Source: Celeribacter halophilus | GTDB lineage: Bacteria > Pseudomonadota > Alphaproteobacteria > Rhodobacterales > Rhodobacteraceae | Assembly (NCBI RefSeq): GCF_900114135.1 | Contig: NZ_FORY01000022.1 | Span: 1-35,722, forward strand | Reading direction: 5' to 3' | Length of the DNA stretch: 35,722 nucleotides | Part shown: positions 1-7,219 of the stretch, piece by piece | Layout of the letters: every line of letters starts with the position of its first letter | Position numbering within the stretch: position 1 is the first letter of the stretch | The notes under the pieces: generated by a model | Seen by the model: only the letters and a program-made list of their open reading frames with translations | Told to the model about the DNA's origin: nothing | Database searches by the model: none | Made by a program: the position numbers and the translations under genes

Positions 1-300
1 TTTGATGATCGTATAGCCGCCAGTGAACTCGTGCTCCGCCTTGAGCCGCTCGTGGATCCGCTTCGCCGTGTGGCGCTGCTTGCGGGGCACATTCTTGTCC
101 CCTTCAAGCCAGCCGTCGATGATCTCCGTAAATCCATCAAGCTTCGGACGCTTGATCTCCTTCGTGCGCCGGTATCCAGGCGGCGTTGAGAACGCCAACA
201 TCTTGCGAACGCTGTCGCGCGATATGTTGAAATGACGCGCCAGCTCCCGCTGGCTCATACCCTCGCTGCGCGCCAGCCTGACCTTCCTGTAAAGTTCCAC
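1..300 (-). CDS. istA: IS21-family transposase IstA, N-terminal part
   Basis: One hundred codons are open from a GTG at 300 to the window edge, so the gene is cut. The product begins VELYRKVRLARSEG and continues with a helix-turn-helix, MSQRELARHFNISRDSVRKML (about residues 15-35), the DNA-binding domain of IS21 IstA transposases. After it comes a basic stretch and RKQRHTAKRIHERLK, also typical of the IstA N-terminal half. The DDE catalytic domain would lie beyond the window. A GAGGAG ribosome binding site sits 9 bases before the GTG. IstA normally works with the ATPase IstB, which should be encoded further left. A degraded copy cannot be excluded, but no stop interrupts the visible part. Confidence 0.8.
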   Translation of the reverse strand, partial: MELYRKVRLARSEGMSQRELARHFNISRDSVRKMLAFSTPPGYRRTKEIKRPKLDGFTEIIDGWLEGDKNVPRKQRHTAKRIHERLKAEHEFTGGYTIIK

Positions 301-345
301 GGTGTAAATCTCCTCGCCCTCCCTGCGGCCGCAAGAAGGGAAAAA

Positions 346-366
346 GTGGACGACTTTTACGCCGCC
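346..366 (-). repeat. IS21 terminal repeat unit, inner copy
   Basis: Starts GTGGACGACTTTTACGCC on the + strand and aligns with the unit at 393-413 at about 16 of 21 positions. It is probably a transposase-binding repeat between istA and the element tip. Confidence 0.55.
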
Positions 367-392
367 CGCACCGCCAATTTGGCGGCGCTACC

Positions 393-413
393 GTGGTCTA
401 ATTTTGCACCGCC
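393..413 (-). repeat. IS21 terminal repeat unit, outer copy
   Basis: Starts GTGGTCTAATTTTGCACC on the + strand and lies 7 bases inside the proposed element tip. It is the second copy of the unit at 346-366, in the same orientation. Confidence 0.55.
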
Positions 414-538
414 GTTCTCAATATTCTGAGACGGCCTAAATGCAGTGCAATTTATCGCCGCAAAGAAGCTGAGGAGGTTTTGGATCATCTCTGACATATG
501 TGACTTTTCCTATGATATTCTAAAAATTCGAATCTGAT

Positions 539-562
539 AAAAAAGGGCGGCCTTTGGCCGCC
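539..562 (-). terminator. Intrinsic terminator for a leftward transcript
   Basis: Seven-base stem GGCGGCC/GGCCGCC with a TTT loop (546-562). Read leftward, it is followed by six T residues (539-544). No recognised leftward gene lies upstream of it inside the window, so it points to an unannotated leftward transcript. Confidence 0.7.
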
Positions 563-570
563 GTGATTAG

Positions 571-672
571 TTATGCTTGTGTGATTTCGCACACACGAAA
601 AGCACTACTTTTGAAAGGAAATATTTCCTGAATCAAGAGGAAATTTTCTTGGAGTCTGGATTTATTTCCCAT
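571..672 (-). CDS. Possible 33-residue small protein, unrecognised
   Basis: A leftward ATG at 672 opens a frame of 33 codons whose stop lies 9 bases before the terminator stem, the spacing expected for a real last gene. The product starts MGNKSRLQENFLLIQEIF and ends SAFRVCEITQA. It has no signal peptide or domain I recognise. The upstream AAAGG is only a few bases from the ATG, a weak ribosome binding site. The same DNA also forms hairpins, so a non-coding RNA is at least as likely. Confidence 0.2.
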   Translation of the reverse strand: MGNKSRLQENFLLIQEIFPFKSSAFRVCEITQA

Positions 673-793
673 TACCTTTCAACGCCCTAACATTTGGTCA
701 AAGGTAAAATTATCTGACGCGTTACACAATTTTCAGAGTTCATAGAACTTTGCCTTTATGGCGTTGAATATTTCTTTTTCGGGAGAGTTAATC

Positions 794-853
794 ATGAACT
801 TTCCGGCTCTCAAAGCGCCTGCGATAGAAGTCTCTGAAAAATTGTCGATTTAA
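794..853 (+). CDS. Possible 19-residue leader peptide
   Basis: ATG at 794 is preceded by GGGAGAG with 6 bases of spacing, the best ribosome binding site in the gap. The frame encodes MNFPALKAPAIEVSEKLSI and stops 23 bases before the first ATG of the phosphatase gene. No codon run suggests an attenuator. It may be a translated leader or chance. Confidence 0.18.
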   Translation: MNFPALKAPAIEVSEKLSI

Positions 854-876
854 CACGCCATTAATTTGCTTGTGCC

Positions 877-2193
877 ATGATCGTGTTCGGAATTGATTTC
901 GAGGACTTCTTTTTGGCTATCGCTCAAAAAACACACTCGTCTCTGCCTGAGAATACGTCAGAGGGCGCGGTTCGCTCTGTTCTGGTTGTGGATGATTCCC
1001 GTGCGCAAAGGCGTATACTCTCCTCTTATCTGGGGCGTTGGGGGTATGTTGTGTTTGAGGCGGGTTCCGGTCGTGAAGCTTTAGAGCTTTGCCGCTCCGA
1101 AGTGATTGATCTCGTTGTGTCCGACTGGATGATGCCGGAGATGAGCGGGTTGGAGTTTTGTCAGGAGTTTCGGCGACTTGACCGCGAGCATTACGGATAT
1201 TTCATCCTTCTGACATCGAAATCCGATAAGGCGGAGGTGGCTCAGGGGCTTGATGTCGGAGCGGATGACTTCGTGACGAAACCTGTCGCAGGGGACGAGC
1301 TTTTGGCGCGTATTCGTGCCGGAGAGCGTATCTTGCGAATGGAGCGTGAGTTGACTGAAAAGAACCGGCTGGTCAGCTCGACTCTGGCTGAGCTTTCGAC
1401 ACTGTATGATGCTCTTGATCGTGATTTGATTGAGGCGCGTAAATTGCAGCAGTCGCTCGTGCGGGAACGTTTTCGGGACTTTTCTACGGCGCAGGTGTCG
1501 CTTCTGCTGCGCCCTTGTGGCCATGTTGGCGGTGATCTGGTTGGGTTTTTCCCGATAAACGACCGCCAGTTCGGGATATTTTCGATAGATGTTTCGGGTC
1601 ACGGGGTCGCATCGGCTCTTATGACGGCGCGTTTGGCGGCGTATCTGACGGGCTCAGATCCTGAGCAAAATCTGGCGATATGTCTTGGAGGTGATGGCGA
1701 GTTTATGGCTCGTCGCCCGTCCTGTGTTGCGGCGGATCTCAATCGCCTGATGCTGGAGGAGATGGATACAGATTTCTATTTTACCATGGTTTTAGGTCAT
1801 TTTGACCGGCTCACGGGTGAATTTGTCATGACACAATGCGGGCATCCGAATCCGGTTCGTCAGAAGCAGGACGGGAGCGCGCGGTATTTTGGTGAAAGCG
1901 GGTTGCCGATAGGGCTTTTGCCTGACGCAACATTCAACGATGTACAGATTACGTTGGCACCGGGTGACAGGATTTTCGTATTCTCGGATGGTGTCACGGA
2001 ATGCCCTGACGGAGGTGACGGGATGCTTGGGGATGAGAGCTTGCTGGATATGTGTCGTAAATCAGCGAAAGAGACTGGCACGACATTTTTCGACACGTTT
2101 TTGTGGGATCTTAGCGCCTTCAACAACGACAAGGACTTCCCCGATGACATCTCGGCGGTCTTGTTGGAGTTTCCAGATCATAAGAGGAACTGA
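877..2193 (+). CDS. Response regulator fused to PP2C-type (SpoIIE/RsbU-like) phosphatase
   Basis: A two-domain signalling protein of 438 residues from the first ATG. The receiver domain spans about residues 34-150, with acidic pair DD39-40, phospho-acceptor D83 in VSDWMMPE and K135 in VTKPV. A probable coiled coil follows (about 153-195). The C-terminal PP2C/SpoIIE domain carries metal-binding motifs GGD (218-220), DVSGHG (238-243), SDGVTE (370-375) and DDISAV near the end. Such proteins dephosphorylate serine or threonine on anti-anti-sigma partners when the receiver is phosphorylated. No STAS protein, anti-sigma kinase or histidine kinase lies nearby, so its partners are unknown. The ATG at 877 lacks a clear ribosome binding site. 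An in-frame TTG at 913 has GAGGA 7 bases upstream and may be the true start, removing 12 residues. The 3' end overlaps the converging Nudix gene by 16 bases. Confidence 0.9.
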   Translation: MIVFGIDFEDFFLAIAQKTHSSLPENTSEGAVRSVLVVDDSRAQRRILSSYLGRWGYVVFEAGSGREALELCRSEVIDLVVSDWMMPEMSGLEFCQEFRRLDREHYGYFILLTSKSDKAEVAQGLDVGADDFVTKPVAGDELLARIRAGERILRMERELTEKNRLVSSTLAELSTLYDALDRDLIEARKLQQSLVRERFRDFSTAQVSLLLRPCGHVGGDLVGFFPINDRQFGIFSIDVSGHGVASALMTARLAAYLTGSDPEQNLAICLGGDGEFMARRPSCVAADLNRLMLEEMDTDFYFTMVLGHFDRLTGEFVMTQCGHPNPVRQKQDGSARYFGESGLPIGLLPDATFNDVQITLAPGDRIFVFSDGVTECPDGGDGMLGDESLLDMCRKSAKETGTTFFDTFLWDLSAFNNDKDFPDDISAVLLEFPDHKRN

Positions 2194-2609
2194 AGAAAGG
2201 CACGATCTCCCGGGTTTCCAAGAGTATCTATGGCCAACTCCGGACCTACCCAATGCACGGAATGGTCCGGCTCGATGGGATCGCCCAGTTTGCGCACAGG
2301 AAGGGCGTGATAAATGTGACATATTTTCTCCGCCCAGAGATTATACTCGGGCATAAAGACAAAACGTCGGAACGCGCCCAGAAAACGGGGCTTGGCGATG
2401 CGCCAGCCGGTTTCCTCGTAGACTTCGCGGTGCAGGGCGTGGATCGGGCTTTCTCCGGGATCAATTCCGCCACCGGGCAATTGGAATTCGTGGTGTATTC
2501 CTGCCTGATACGTCAGAAGCACCCGACCGCCGCGCGGAAGGATTGCATAGGCCCCCGGACGCGCTCGATATGGTTTCCCTGAAATCCGTGGTTCTCCATA
2601 TCGCCGCAT
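2178..2609 (-). CDS. Nudix hydrolase
   Basis: 143 residues. The Nudix box is intact from GGIDPGESPIHALHREVYEE through TGW, fitting G-x5-E-x7-REVxEExGW, so the protein should hydrolyse a nucleoside-diphosphate-linked substrate with Mg2+. The substrate cannot be told. The frame is open to 2900, but that extension runs over the start of hslO on the other strand and looks unlike protein. The ATG at 2609 with GAAAGG 8 bases upstream fits the family length. It is divergent from hslO, with 77 bases between the starts, and converges on the phosphatase gene with a 16-base overlap of the ends. Confidence 0.88.
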   Translation of the reverse strand: MRRYGEPRISGKPYRARPGAYAILPRGGRVLLTYQAGIHHEFQLPGGGIDPGESPIHALHREVYEETGWRIAKPRFLGAFRRFVFMPEYNLWAEKICHIYHALPVRKLGDPIEPDHSVHWVGPELAIDTLGNPGDRAFLQFLL

Positions 2610-2686
2610 GATACTGGCCTTTCTTCTGTGGTTGTTCCGCCTATATGAACAGGATATGCCAGCGCCGAACGTCAGGGAAAGCAAAA

Positions 2687-3688
2687 ATGCTCGGATCAAA
2701 AATCGCATGGGATGACACAGTTCTTCCCTTCCAACTGGATGCTTCCGATATTCGCGGTCGCGTTGTGCGCCTGGATGGTGTGTTGGACCAAATCCTGTCT
2801 CAACACGCGTATCCGGATGAAATCGAGGCGTTGGTCGCAGAAATGGCTTTGTTGACCGCCATGATCGGCCAGACAATGAAACTACGATGGAAGTTGTCAT
2901 TGCAGGTGCGTGGCGACGGTCCGGTTCGGCTGATTGCCACAGATTACTATGCGCCGACGAAAGAGGGCACTCCGGGCAGAATCCGCGCCTATGCGTCTTA
3001 TGATTCCTCGCGTCTTATGCCGCGGGTCGATCCGTTTTCCCAAATCGGCAAAGGGTATTTTGCCATTTTGATTGATCAGGGGCAGGGCAACGTGCCGTAT
3101 CAGGGAATTACACCCATTTCGGGCGGTTCTCTTTCGGCGTGTGCAGAAACATATTTTGCTCAATCCGAGCAACTTCCGAGCCGGTTTGTCGCGAGCTTTG
3201 GCAAATCACAGTTGCCGGGGGAAGAGGCCGAATGGCGTGCCGGTGGCGTTATGCTACAAAAAATGCCGAAGGCATCGCCTTTCGTGGCGCAACCAGAGAA
3301 TGCTGAAGAAAACCGCGTGCTGCGAGCGGATGACATTCTGAGCGAAGATGATTTCGAAGACTGGAACCGCGCGAATATCCTGCTCGATACGGTCGAAGAC
3401 ATGGAACTGGTTGGTCCGCATGTGCAGCCGACCGAGCTTCTTGTGCGCCTTTTCCACGAAGACAAACCGCGCGTGTTTGATCCGCAACCCGTTGAATTCG
3501 GCTGTCAGTGTTCCGAAGACCGTGTGCGTGAGAGCCTTTCGATATATTCTGCGAAAGACATTGCACATATGACCACCGAAGAGGGTGTTGTAACGGCAGA
3601 TTGTCAGTTCTGCGGCGCGCATTATGTCCTTGATCCAGAGACGCTTGGTTTCAAGGCGGAGGATAAACAGGATGGTGACGGCGACTGA
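2687..3688 (+). CDS. hslO: Redox-regulated chaperone Hsp33
   Basis: 333 residues. Hsp33 is a cytoplasmic holdase switched on when oxidants release its zinc and form disulfides. The four zinc cysteines are visible near the C-terminus as C-x-C (CQC, about residues 272-274) and C-x2-C (CQFC, about 306-309). The N-terminal region matches alphaproteobacterial Hsp33 proteins, which begin LGSKIAWDD. A longer frame starts at 2645, but the ATG at 2687 has AGGGA 8 bases upstream and fits the family N-terminus. It is the first gene of a tight rightward operon; its end overlaps the next gene by 17 bases. Confidence 0.93.
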   Translation: MLGSKIAWDDTVLPFQLDASDIRGRVVRLDGVLDQILSQHAYPDEIEALVAEMALLTAMIGQTMKLRWKLSLQVRGDGPVRLIATDYYAPTKEGTPGRIRAYASYDSSRLMPRVDPFSQIGKGYFAILIDQGQGNVPYQGITPISGGSLSACAETYFAQSEQLPSRFVASFGKSQLPGEEAEWRAGGVMLQKMPKASPFVAQPENAEENRVLRADDILSEDDFEDWNRANILLDTVEDMELVGPHVQPTELLVRLFHEDKPRVFDPQPVEFGCQCSEDRVRESLSIYSAKDIAHMTTEEGVVTADCQFCGAHYVLDPETLGFKAEDKQDGDGD

Positions 3689-4274
3689 TCGGGCACGCAT
3701 ATCGGCCCTTTTGCAATATCGTGGTGAACCGTCCTCGGATTTTGATCTGAACAAGGATTTGGAACCTGCGATAAAACAGCCGCTTCGGCCCGCAGGCGTT
3801 CTGGTGCCGATCAGGGAAGCGGCGGATGGTTTGCGGTTGATCCTCACCAAACGGTCCTCGGCGCTTAAACACCATCCCGGTCAAATTGCGTTTCCGGGGG
3901 GGCGGGTCGAACCAACCGATGTGAGCCCTGTTGAGGCTGCCCTTCGTGAAGCGCATGAGGAGATTGGCCTGCCGCCATCAGTGGTTGAAGTTTTGGGTCA
4001 GCTTCCGACGCATCAAACCGTGACCCAGTTCGAAATGTATCCCGTTCTGGGCTGGATTCGAGATGATTTTGAACTTACGCCTGAGGCCGGAGAGGTCTCT
4101 GAAATCTTTGAAGTGCCCCTGTCTCATGTGTTGAACCCCGCCAATTTCACCATTCAATCACGGCGTTGGCGCGGGCATATGCGATCATTTTATACCGTGC
4201 CATATGGCCCCTATTACATTTGGGGCGCGACGGCGCGGATTCTGCGGGTCTTGGCGGATCGGGTGGCGCAATGA
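3672..4274 (+). CDS. Nudix hydrolase, CoA pyrophosphatase-like
   Basis: 200 residues. The Nudix box is GGRVEPTDVSPVEAALREAH continuing EEIGL, here with a two-residue insertion after the first glycines (GGRVEPTD), as in the CoA pyrophosphatase (NudL/YeaB) subgroup. The preceding HHPGQIAFPGG segment is the extended motif of that subgroup, which cleaves CoA to phosphopantetheine and adenosine 3',5'-bisphosphate. Activity is inferred from the motif. ATG 3672 lies inside the end of hslO with GGAGG 11 bases upstream. The stop overlaps the start of the next gene in an ATGA, so the genes are probably translationally coupled. Confidence 0.85.
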   Translation: MVTATDRARISALLQYRGEPSSDFDLNKDLEPAIKQPLRPAGVLVPIREAADGLRLILTKRSSALKHHPGQIAFPGGRVEPTDVSPVEAALREAHEEIGLPPSVVEVLGQLPTHQTVTQFEMYPVLGWIRDDFELTPEAGEVSEIFEVPLSHVLNPANFTIQSRRWRGHMRSFYTVPYGPYYIWGATARILRVLADRVAQ

Positions 4275-5431
4275 AAGTGACGTCTCCTTGGATCACGGCG
4301 CCAGCGGCCCAGCGTGTTATGAGCATGTTCTCGGATGCGGAGGAAGAGGCCTATTTTGTCGGCGGATGTGTTCGCAACAGTCTTTTGAATGTGGCGGTCA
4401 GTGATCTGGATGTCTCGACGCCTGTGCGCCCTGACCGCGTGATGGACCTCGCGAAAGCGCAAGGGTCCAAAGCGATCCCGACCGGCCTTGAACATGGCAC
4501 GGTGACGGTGGTCGTTGAGGGTGAAGCCTTCGAAATCACCACTTTTCGCAAAGATGTGGAAACCGACGGGCGCAGAGCTGTTGTCGCGTTTGCCGACACG
4601 CTTGAAGACGATGCGCGCAGGCGGGATTTCACGATGAATGCGCTCTATGCGCGGGCGGATGGTTCTATCATTGACCCTCTGGGCGGGCTGGCCGATCTCG
4701 AAGCGAGACGGGTCCGGTTTATTGATGATCCGGACCAACGCATCCGCGAGGATTACCTGCGCATCCTGCGGTTCTTCCGGTTTCATGCGTGGTATGGAGA
4801 TGATGAGGCGGGACTGGATGCGGAGGGGCTTGCGGCCTGCGCCCAGAATGTCGAGGGTCTGTCCAACCTGTCTAAAGAGCGCATCGGCGCGGAGATGATG
4901 AAATTTCTGTCGGCACCCGCGCCGGATCGAGCCATTGCGGCTATGGATCACGCTGGTGTCCTCAATGCCTTGTTGCCCGGTGCATCGACGAAAGCGTTCT
5001 TTCTTTTGACGTCGTTTGAAAAGGCTGTTGATCCCGTGGTGCGCCTTGCCGCACTGGGAGCGTTCGATGTGGTGGCGTTGTTGCGTTTGTCAAAAGCGCA
5101 GACACGGCAATATGACATGCTACGGTCCTATAGCGCAGGCGCGCAAACGATCCGTGAAATCGCTTATCGAGAGGGCGAAAAGACAGCTTGGGATGTGGCC
5201 GCCTTGCGCGCAGCGTTTTTCGAGCAGCCGTTGCCAGCGTCTTTGTCGGATGACATTGCCCGCGCGACGAATGCGCAGTTCCCCGTATCTGCGCAGGATT
5301 TGATGCCTGATCTGTCGGGGGCTGCGCTTGGAGCGATGTTGCGGGAATTGGAGCAAACATGGATCGAGAGTGGATTTGCGCTCTCCCATGAAGACCTCAT
5401 GCAAAGGGTTAGACCAAATGGACCAGTTTGA
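4271..5431 (+). CDS. cca: CCA tRNA nucleotidyltransferase / poly(A) polymerase family
   Basis: 386 residues. The N-terminal nucleotidyltransferase head shows FVGGCVRNSLL (about residues 29-39, the G-G-x-V-R motif) and the metal-binding DLD. The family signature RRRDFTMNALYA and the RIREDYLRILRFFRFHA neck follow. Together they mark a class II tRNA nucleotidyltransferase adding or repairing the 3' CCA of tRNA. Alphaproteobacterial members are often called CCA tRNA nucleotidyltransferase. A pure poly(A) polymerase role is less likely, because only one such gene is normally present. The start overlaps the upstream stop as ATGA and the end overlaps the next gene by 14 bases. Confidence 0.9.
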   Translation: MKVTSPWITAPAAQRVMSMFSDAEEEAYFVGGCVRNSLLNVAVSDLDVSTPVRPDRVMDLAKAQGSKAIPTGLEHGTVTVVVEGEAFEITTFRKDVETDGRRAVVAFADTLEDDARRRDFTMNALYARADGSIIDPLGGLADLEARRVRFIDDPDQRIREDYLRILRFFRFHAWYGDDEAGLDAEGLAACAQNVEGLSNLSKERIGAEMMKFLSAPAPDRAIAAMDHAGVLNALLPGASTKAFFLLTSFEKAVDPVVRLAALGAFDVVALLRLSKAQTRQYDMLRSYSAGAQTIREIAYREGEKTAWDVAALRAAFFEQPLPASLSDDIARATNAQFPVSAQDLMPDLSGAALGAMLRELEQTWIESGFALSHEDLMQRVRPNGPV

Positions 5432-6635
5432 AATCATGCGTCTGGGGCACATAGGCGATGGGATTACGGCGCAGGGTCTGTTTGTGCCGAACACCTTGCC
5501 CGGAGAGATTGTCGAAGGCACCGAGGAAAATGGCAGGGTTCAGGGCGCACGGATCGTCACTCCTTCGGCTGATCGTGTGCGTCCAGCGTGTCGACATGCC
5601 AAATCCTGTGGCGGATGTGCGATGCAGCACGCGTCGGATGATTTCGTGGCGCGATGGAAGGCGGGATTTGTCGAGGCGGCTTTGAAAAATCAGGGGATTT
5701 CCGTTGATTTGGGCCCAATTTCCACGTCACCGGAGCGCAGTCGAAGACGCGCTGTTTTTCACGGGCGACGCACCAAAAAGGGCACAATGGTGGGCTTACA
5801 TGCTCGTGCTTCGGACAGTCTTGTCGAGGTGCCGGATTGTATTCTGATGGTGCCGGAAATCATGGAGGCCTACGCCGGGTTGAACCGGCTGGTCGAGATC
5901 GGTGGATCGCGACGCGGTGAGATGGATATTACCGTGATTTCCACGGATACAGGACTGGATATTTCTGTGGCAAACGGGAAGCCTCTTGATCTGGATATGC
6001 AGGTCGAATTGGGGCGTTTTGTGCGGGATTTGAGCCTTTCCAGACTGTCGTGGAATGGTGAGGCACTGGCAGGCGAAGCGCAGCCCTATCTCACGTTTGG
6101 CAAGGCGCGTGTTGTACCCTCGCCCGGCGCGTTCCTTCAAGCCACGGCGGAGGGGCAGGCGGTATTGATTGCCCTGATGCGCAAGGCGGTAGCGGGCGCT
6201 GATCGTGTGATTGATCTGTTTTCTGGAAGCGGGACGTTTTCTTTACCCATTTCCGAACATGCAGAAGTCCACGCTGTCGAAGGGGTTTCGGATATGCTTG
6301 AGGCCTTGATGAAAGGGTGGCGGCAGGCACCGGGGTTGAAGGCCGTCACTGTGGAGACCCGTGACTTGTATCGGCAACCGGTTCGGGACGATGAATTGAA
6401 CGCGTTCGATGCGGCTATTATCGACCCGCCGCGCCCCGGAGCCTTGGCGCAATGTGGAGAGATTGCGAAAAGTCACCTGAAGACGGTGGGTTTCGTGTCC
6501 TGTAACCCTATCACTTTTGCGAGGGATGCAAAGCTTTTGATCGAGGCCGGTTTTGAAATCGACTGGATTGTGCCGGTGGATCAGTTCCGCTGGTCTCCGC
6601 ATGTGGAAATCGCTGCGTGTTTCAAGCGGGCTTGA
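5418..6635 (+). CDS. Class I SAM-dependent RNA (uracil-5-)methyltransferase, TrmA/RlmD-like
   Basis: 405 residues. An iron-sulfur site is visible as CRHAKSCGGC (C-x5-C-x2-C, about residues 57-66), with a fourth cysteine in PDCILM, as in RumA/RlmD enzymes. The methyltransferase core has the SAM loop DLFSGSGTF (about 266), the motif IDPPRPGA, the catalytic cysteine in VSCNP (about 360) and the closing PHVE. The family makes 5-methyluridine in rRNA or tRNA; the target nucleotide cannot be assigned here. It lacks an obvious N-terminal TRAM domain of full length. It starts inside the end of cca and is the last gene of the hslO operon. Confidence 0.9.
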   Translation: MDQFEIMRLGHIGDGITAQGLFVPNTLPGEIVEGTEENGRVQGARIVTPSADRVRPACRHAKSCGGCAMQHASDDFVARWKAGFVEAALKNQGISVDLGPISTSPERSRRRAVFHGRRTKKGTMVGLHARASDSLVEVPDCILMVPEIMEAYAGLNRLVEIGGSRRGEMDITVISTDTGLDISVANGKPLDLDMQVELGRFVRDLSLSRLSWNGEALAGEAQPYLTFGKARVVPSPGAFLQATAEGQAVLIALMRKAVAGADRVIDLFSGSGTFSLPISEHAEVHAVEGVSDMLEALMKGWRQAPGLKAVTVETRDLYRQPVRDDELNAFDAAIIDPPRPGALAQCGEIAKSHLKTVGFVSCNPITFARDAKLLIEAGFEIDWIVPVDQFRWSPHVEIAACFKRA

Positions 6636-6704
6636 GGTCAGAAAATATTGTTCTGACACCGGAAACGCGTGTATTCCTCTAAAAAAACAAATCGGGCAGA
6701 GATC

Positions 6705-7205
6705 ATGGATAGACGGGCTTTCATCACCACGGCTGCGGCCGCGTTATTGTTCTCGACGAGCGCATTCGCACGCAATCTAAAGCCTTATACAGGGCCGGAA
6801 ATTACGCGTGTGGTTATCTATAAGGGGCGCCGCAAACTCTATCTCTTGCACAATGATGAGGTCGTGAAATCGTTCAAGATCGGCTTGGGGGGCAATCCGA
6901 TTGGCCCCAAGCGATTCGAAGGCGATGGAAAGACGCCGGAAGGCAGCTATATCATCGACCGGAGAAACCCGAATTCGTCCTTTCACTTGTCCTTGGGGGT
7001 CTCATATCCGAACGAAAAGGACAGGGCCTATGCGGAATCGATGGGGCGTCGTCCGGGGGGAGATATATTCATCCACGGGCGCGCCGGAGAGAATTGGGGC
7101 AAGGGAAAAGACTGGACGGCAGGGTGTATTGCCGTGCGCGACCGTCATATCGAAAAGATTTATATGATGGTGAAAAACGGCACACAGGTCGATATCTACC
7201 CGTAA
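6705..7205 (+). CDS. Exported L,D-transpeptidase (YkuD) family protein
   Basis: 166 residues. The N-terminus MDRRAFITTAAAALL reads as a signal peptide with a twin-arginine motif (RRAFI), cut after SAFA. The mature part is a YkuD domain: IHGRAG (catalytic-site His, about residue 123) and TAGCIAV (catalytic Cys about 140, with Thr where many have Ser). Such enzymes form 3-3 cross-links in peptidoglycan or attach proteins to it, in the periplasm. A longer frame begins at 6669, but the ATG at 6705 puts the signal peptide at the N-terminus. A second family member lies 0.7 kb downstream. Confidence 0.87.
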   Translation: MDRRAFITTAAAALLFSTSAFARNLKPYTGPEITRVVIYKGRRKLYLLHNDEVVKSFKIGLGGNPIGPKRFEGDGKTPEGSYIIDRRNPNSSFHLSLGVSYPNEKDRAYAESMGRRPGGDIFIHGRAGENWGKGKDWTAGCIAVRDRHIEKIYMMVKNGTQVDIYP

Positions 7206-7219
7206 TGCCGTTTGTCGTT

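Larger units (their letters stand above)
1..420 (-). mobile_element. IS21-family insertion sequence, istA-side end (partial)
   Basis: The leftward istA-like reading frame (1-300) is followed by about 120 bases of non-coding DNA that look like an IS21-family terminus. Two related copies of a 21-base unit lie there, at 346-366 and 393-413. Both have the form GTGG-N4/5-TTTT-N-C-N-CCGCC and match at about 16 of 21 positions. Repeated transposase-binding units near the tips are typical of IS21 elements. The outer end is placed at about 420, where the leftward strand would begin TGAGAACGGC. The tip is an inference because the other end of the element, and so its inverted repeat and target duplication, lies outside the window. 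Confidence 0.7.
421..876. other. 455-base gap with many inverted repeats, no convincing gene
   Basis: Between the IS tip and the response-regulator gene no reading frame has clear homology. The gap is less GC-rich than its flanks. It contains a leftward intrinsic terminator (539-562), a TGTGTG/CACACA hairpin (578-595), a perfect 14-base palindrome AGGAAATATTTCCT (616-629), an 8-base inverted pair TTACCTTT/AAAGGTAA (672-679 and 700-707), and a 9-base inverted pair TTCAACGCC/GGCGTTGAA (678-686 and 760-768). Two very short frames with possible ribosome binding sites are listed separately. The most economical reading is a leftward small transcript ending at the terminator, but this is inference. 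Confidence 0.5.

Noticed and set aside
2610-2900. N-terminal extension of the leftward Nudix gene
   Set aside because: It runs over the start of hslO, is not protein-like, and the inner ATG has a suitable upstream site and family length.
6637-6657. Inverted repeat GTCAGAA/TTCTGAC after the RNA methyltransferase gene
   Set aside because: Seven-base arms with AT-rich content and no T-run; not enough for a terminator or operator claim.
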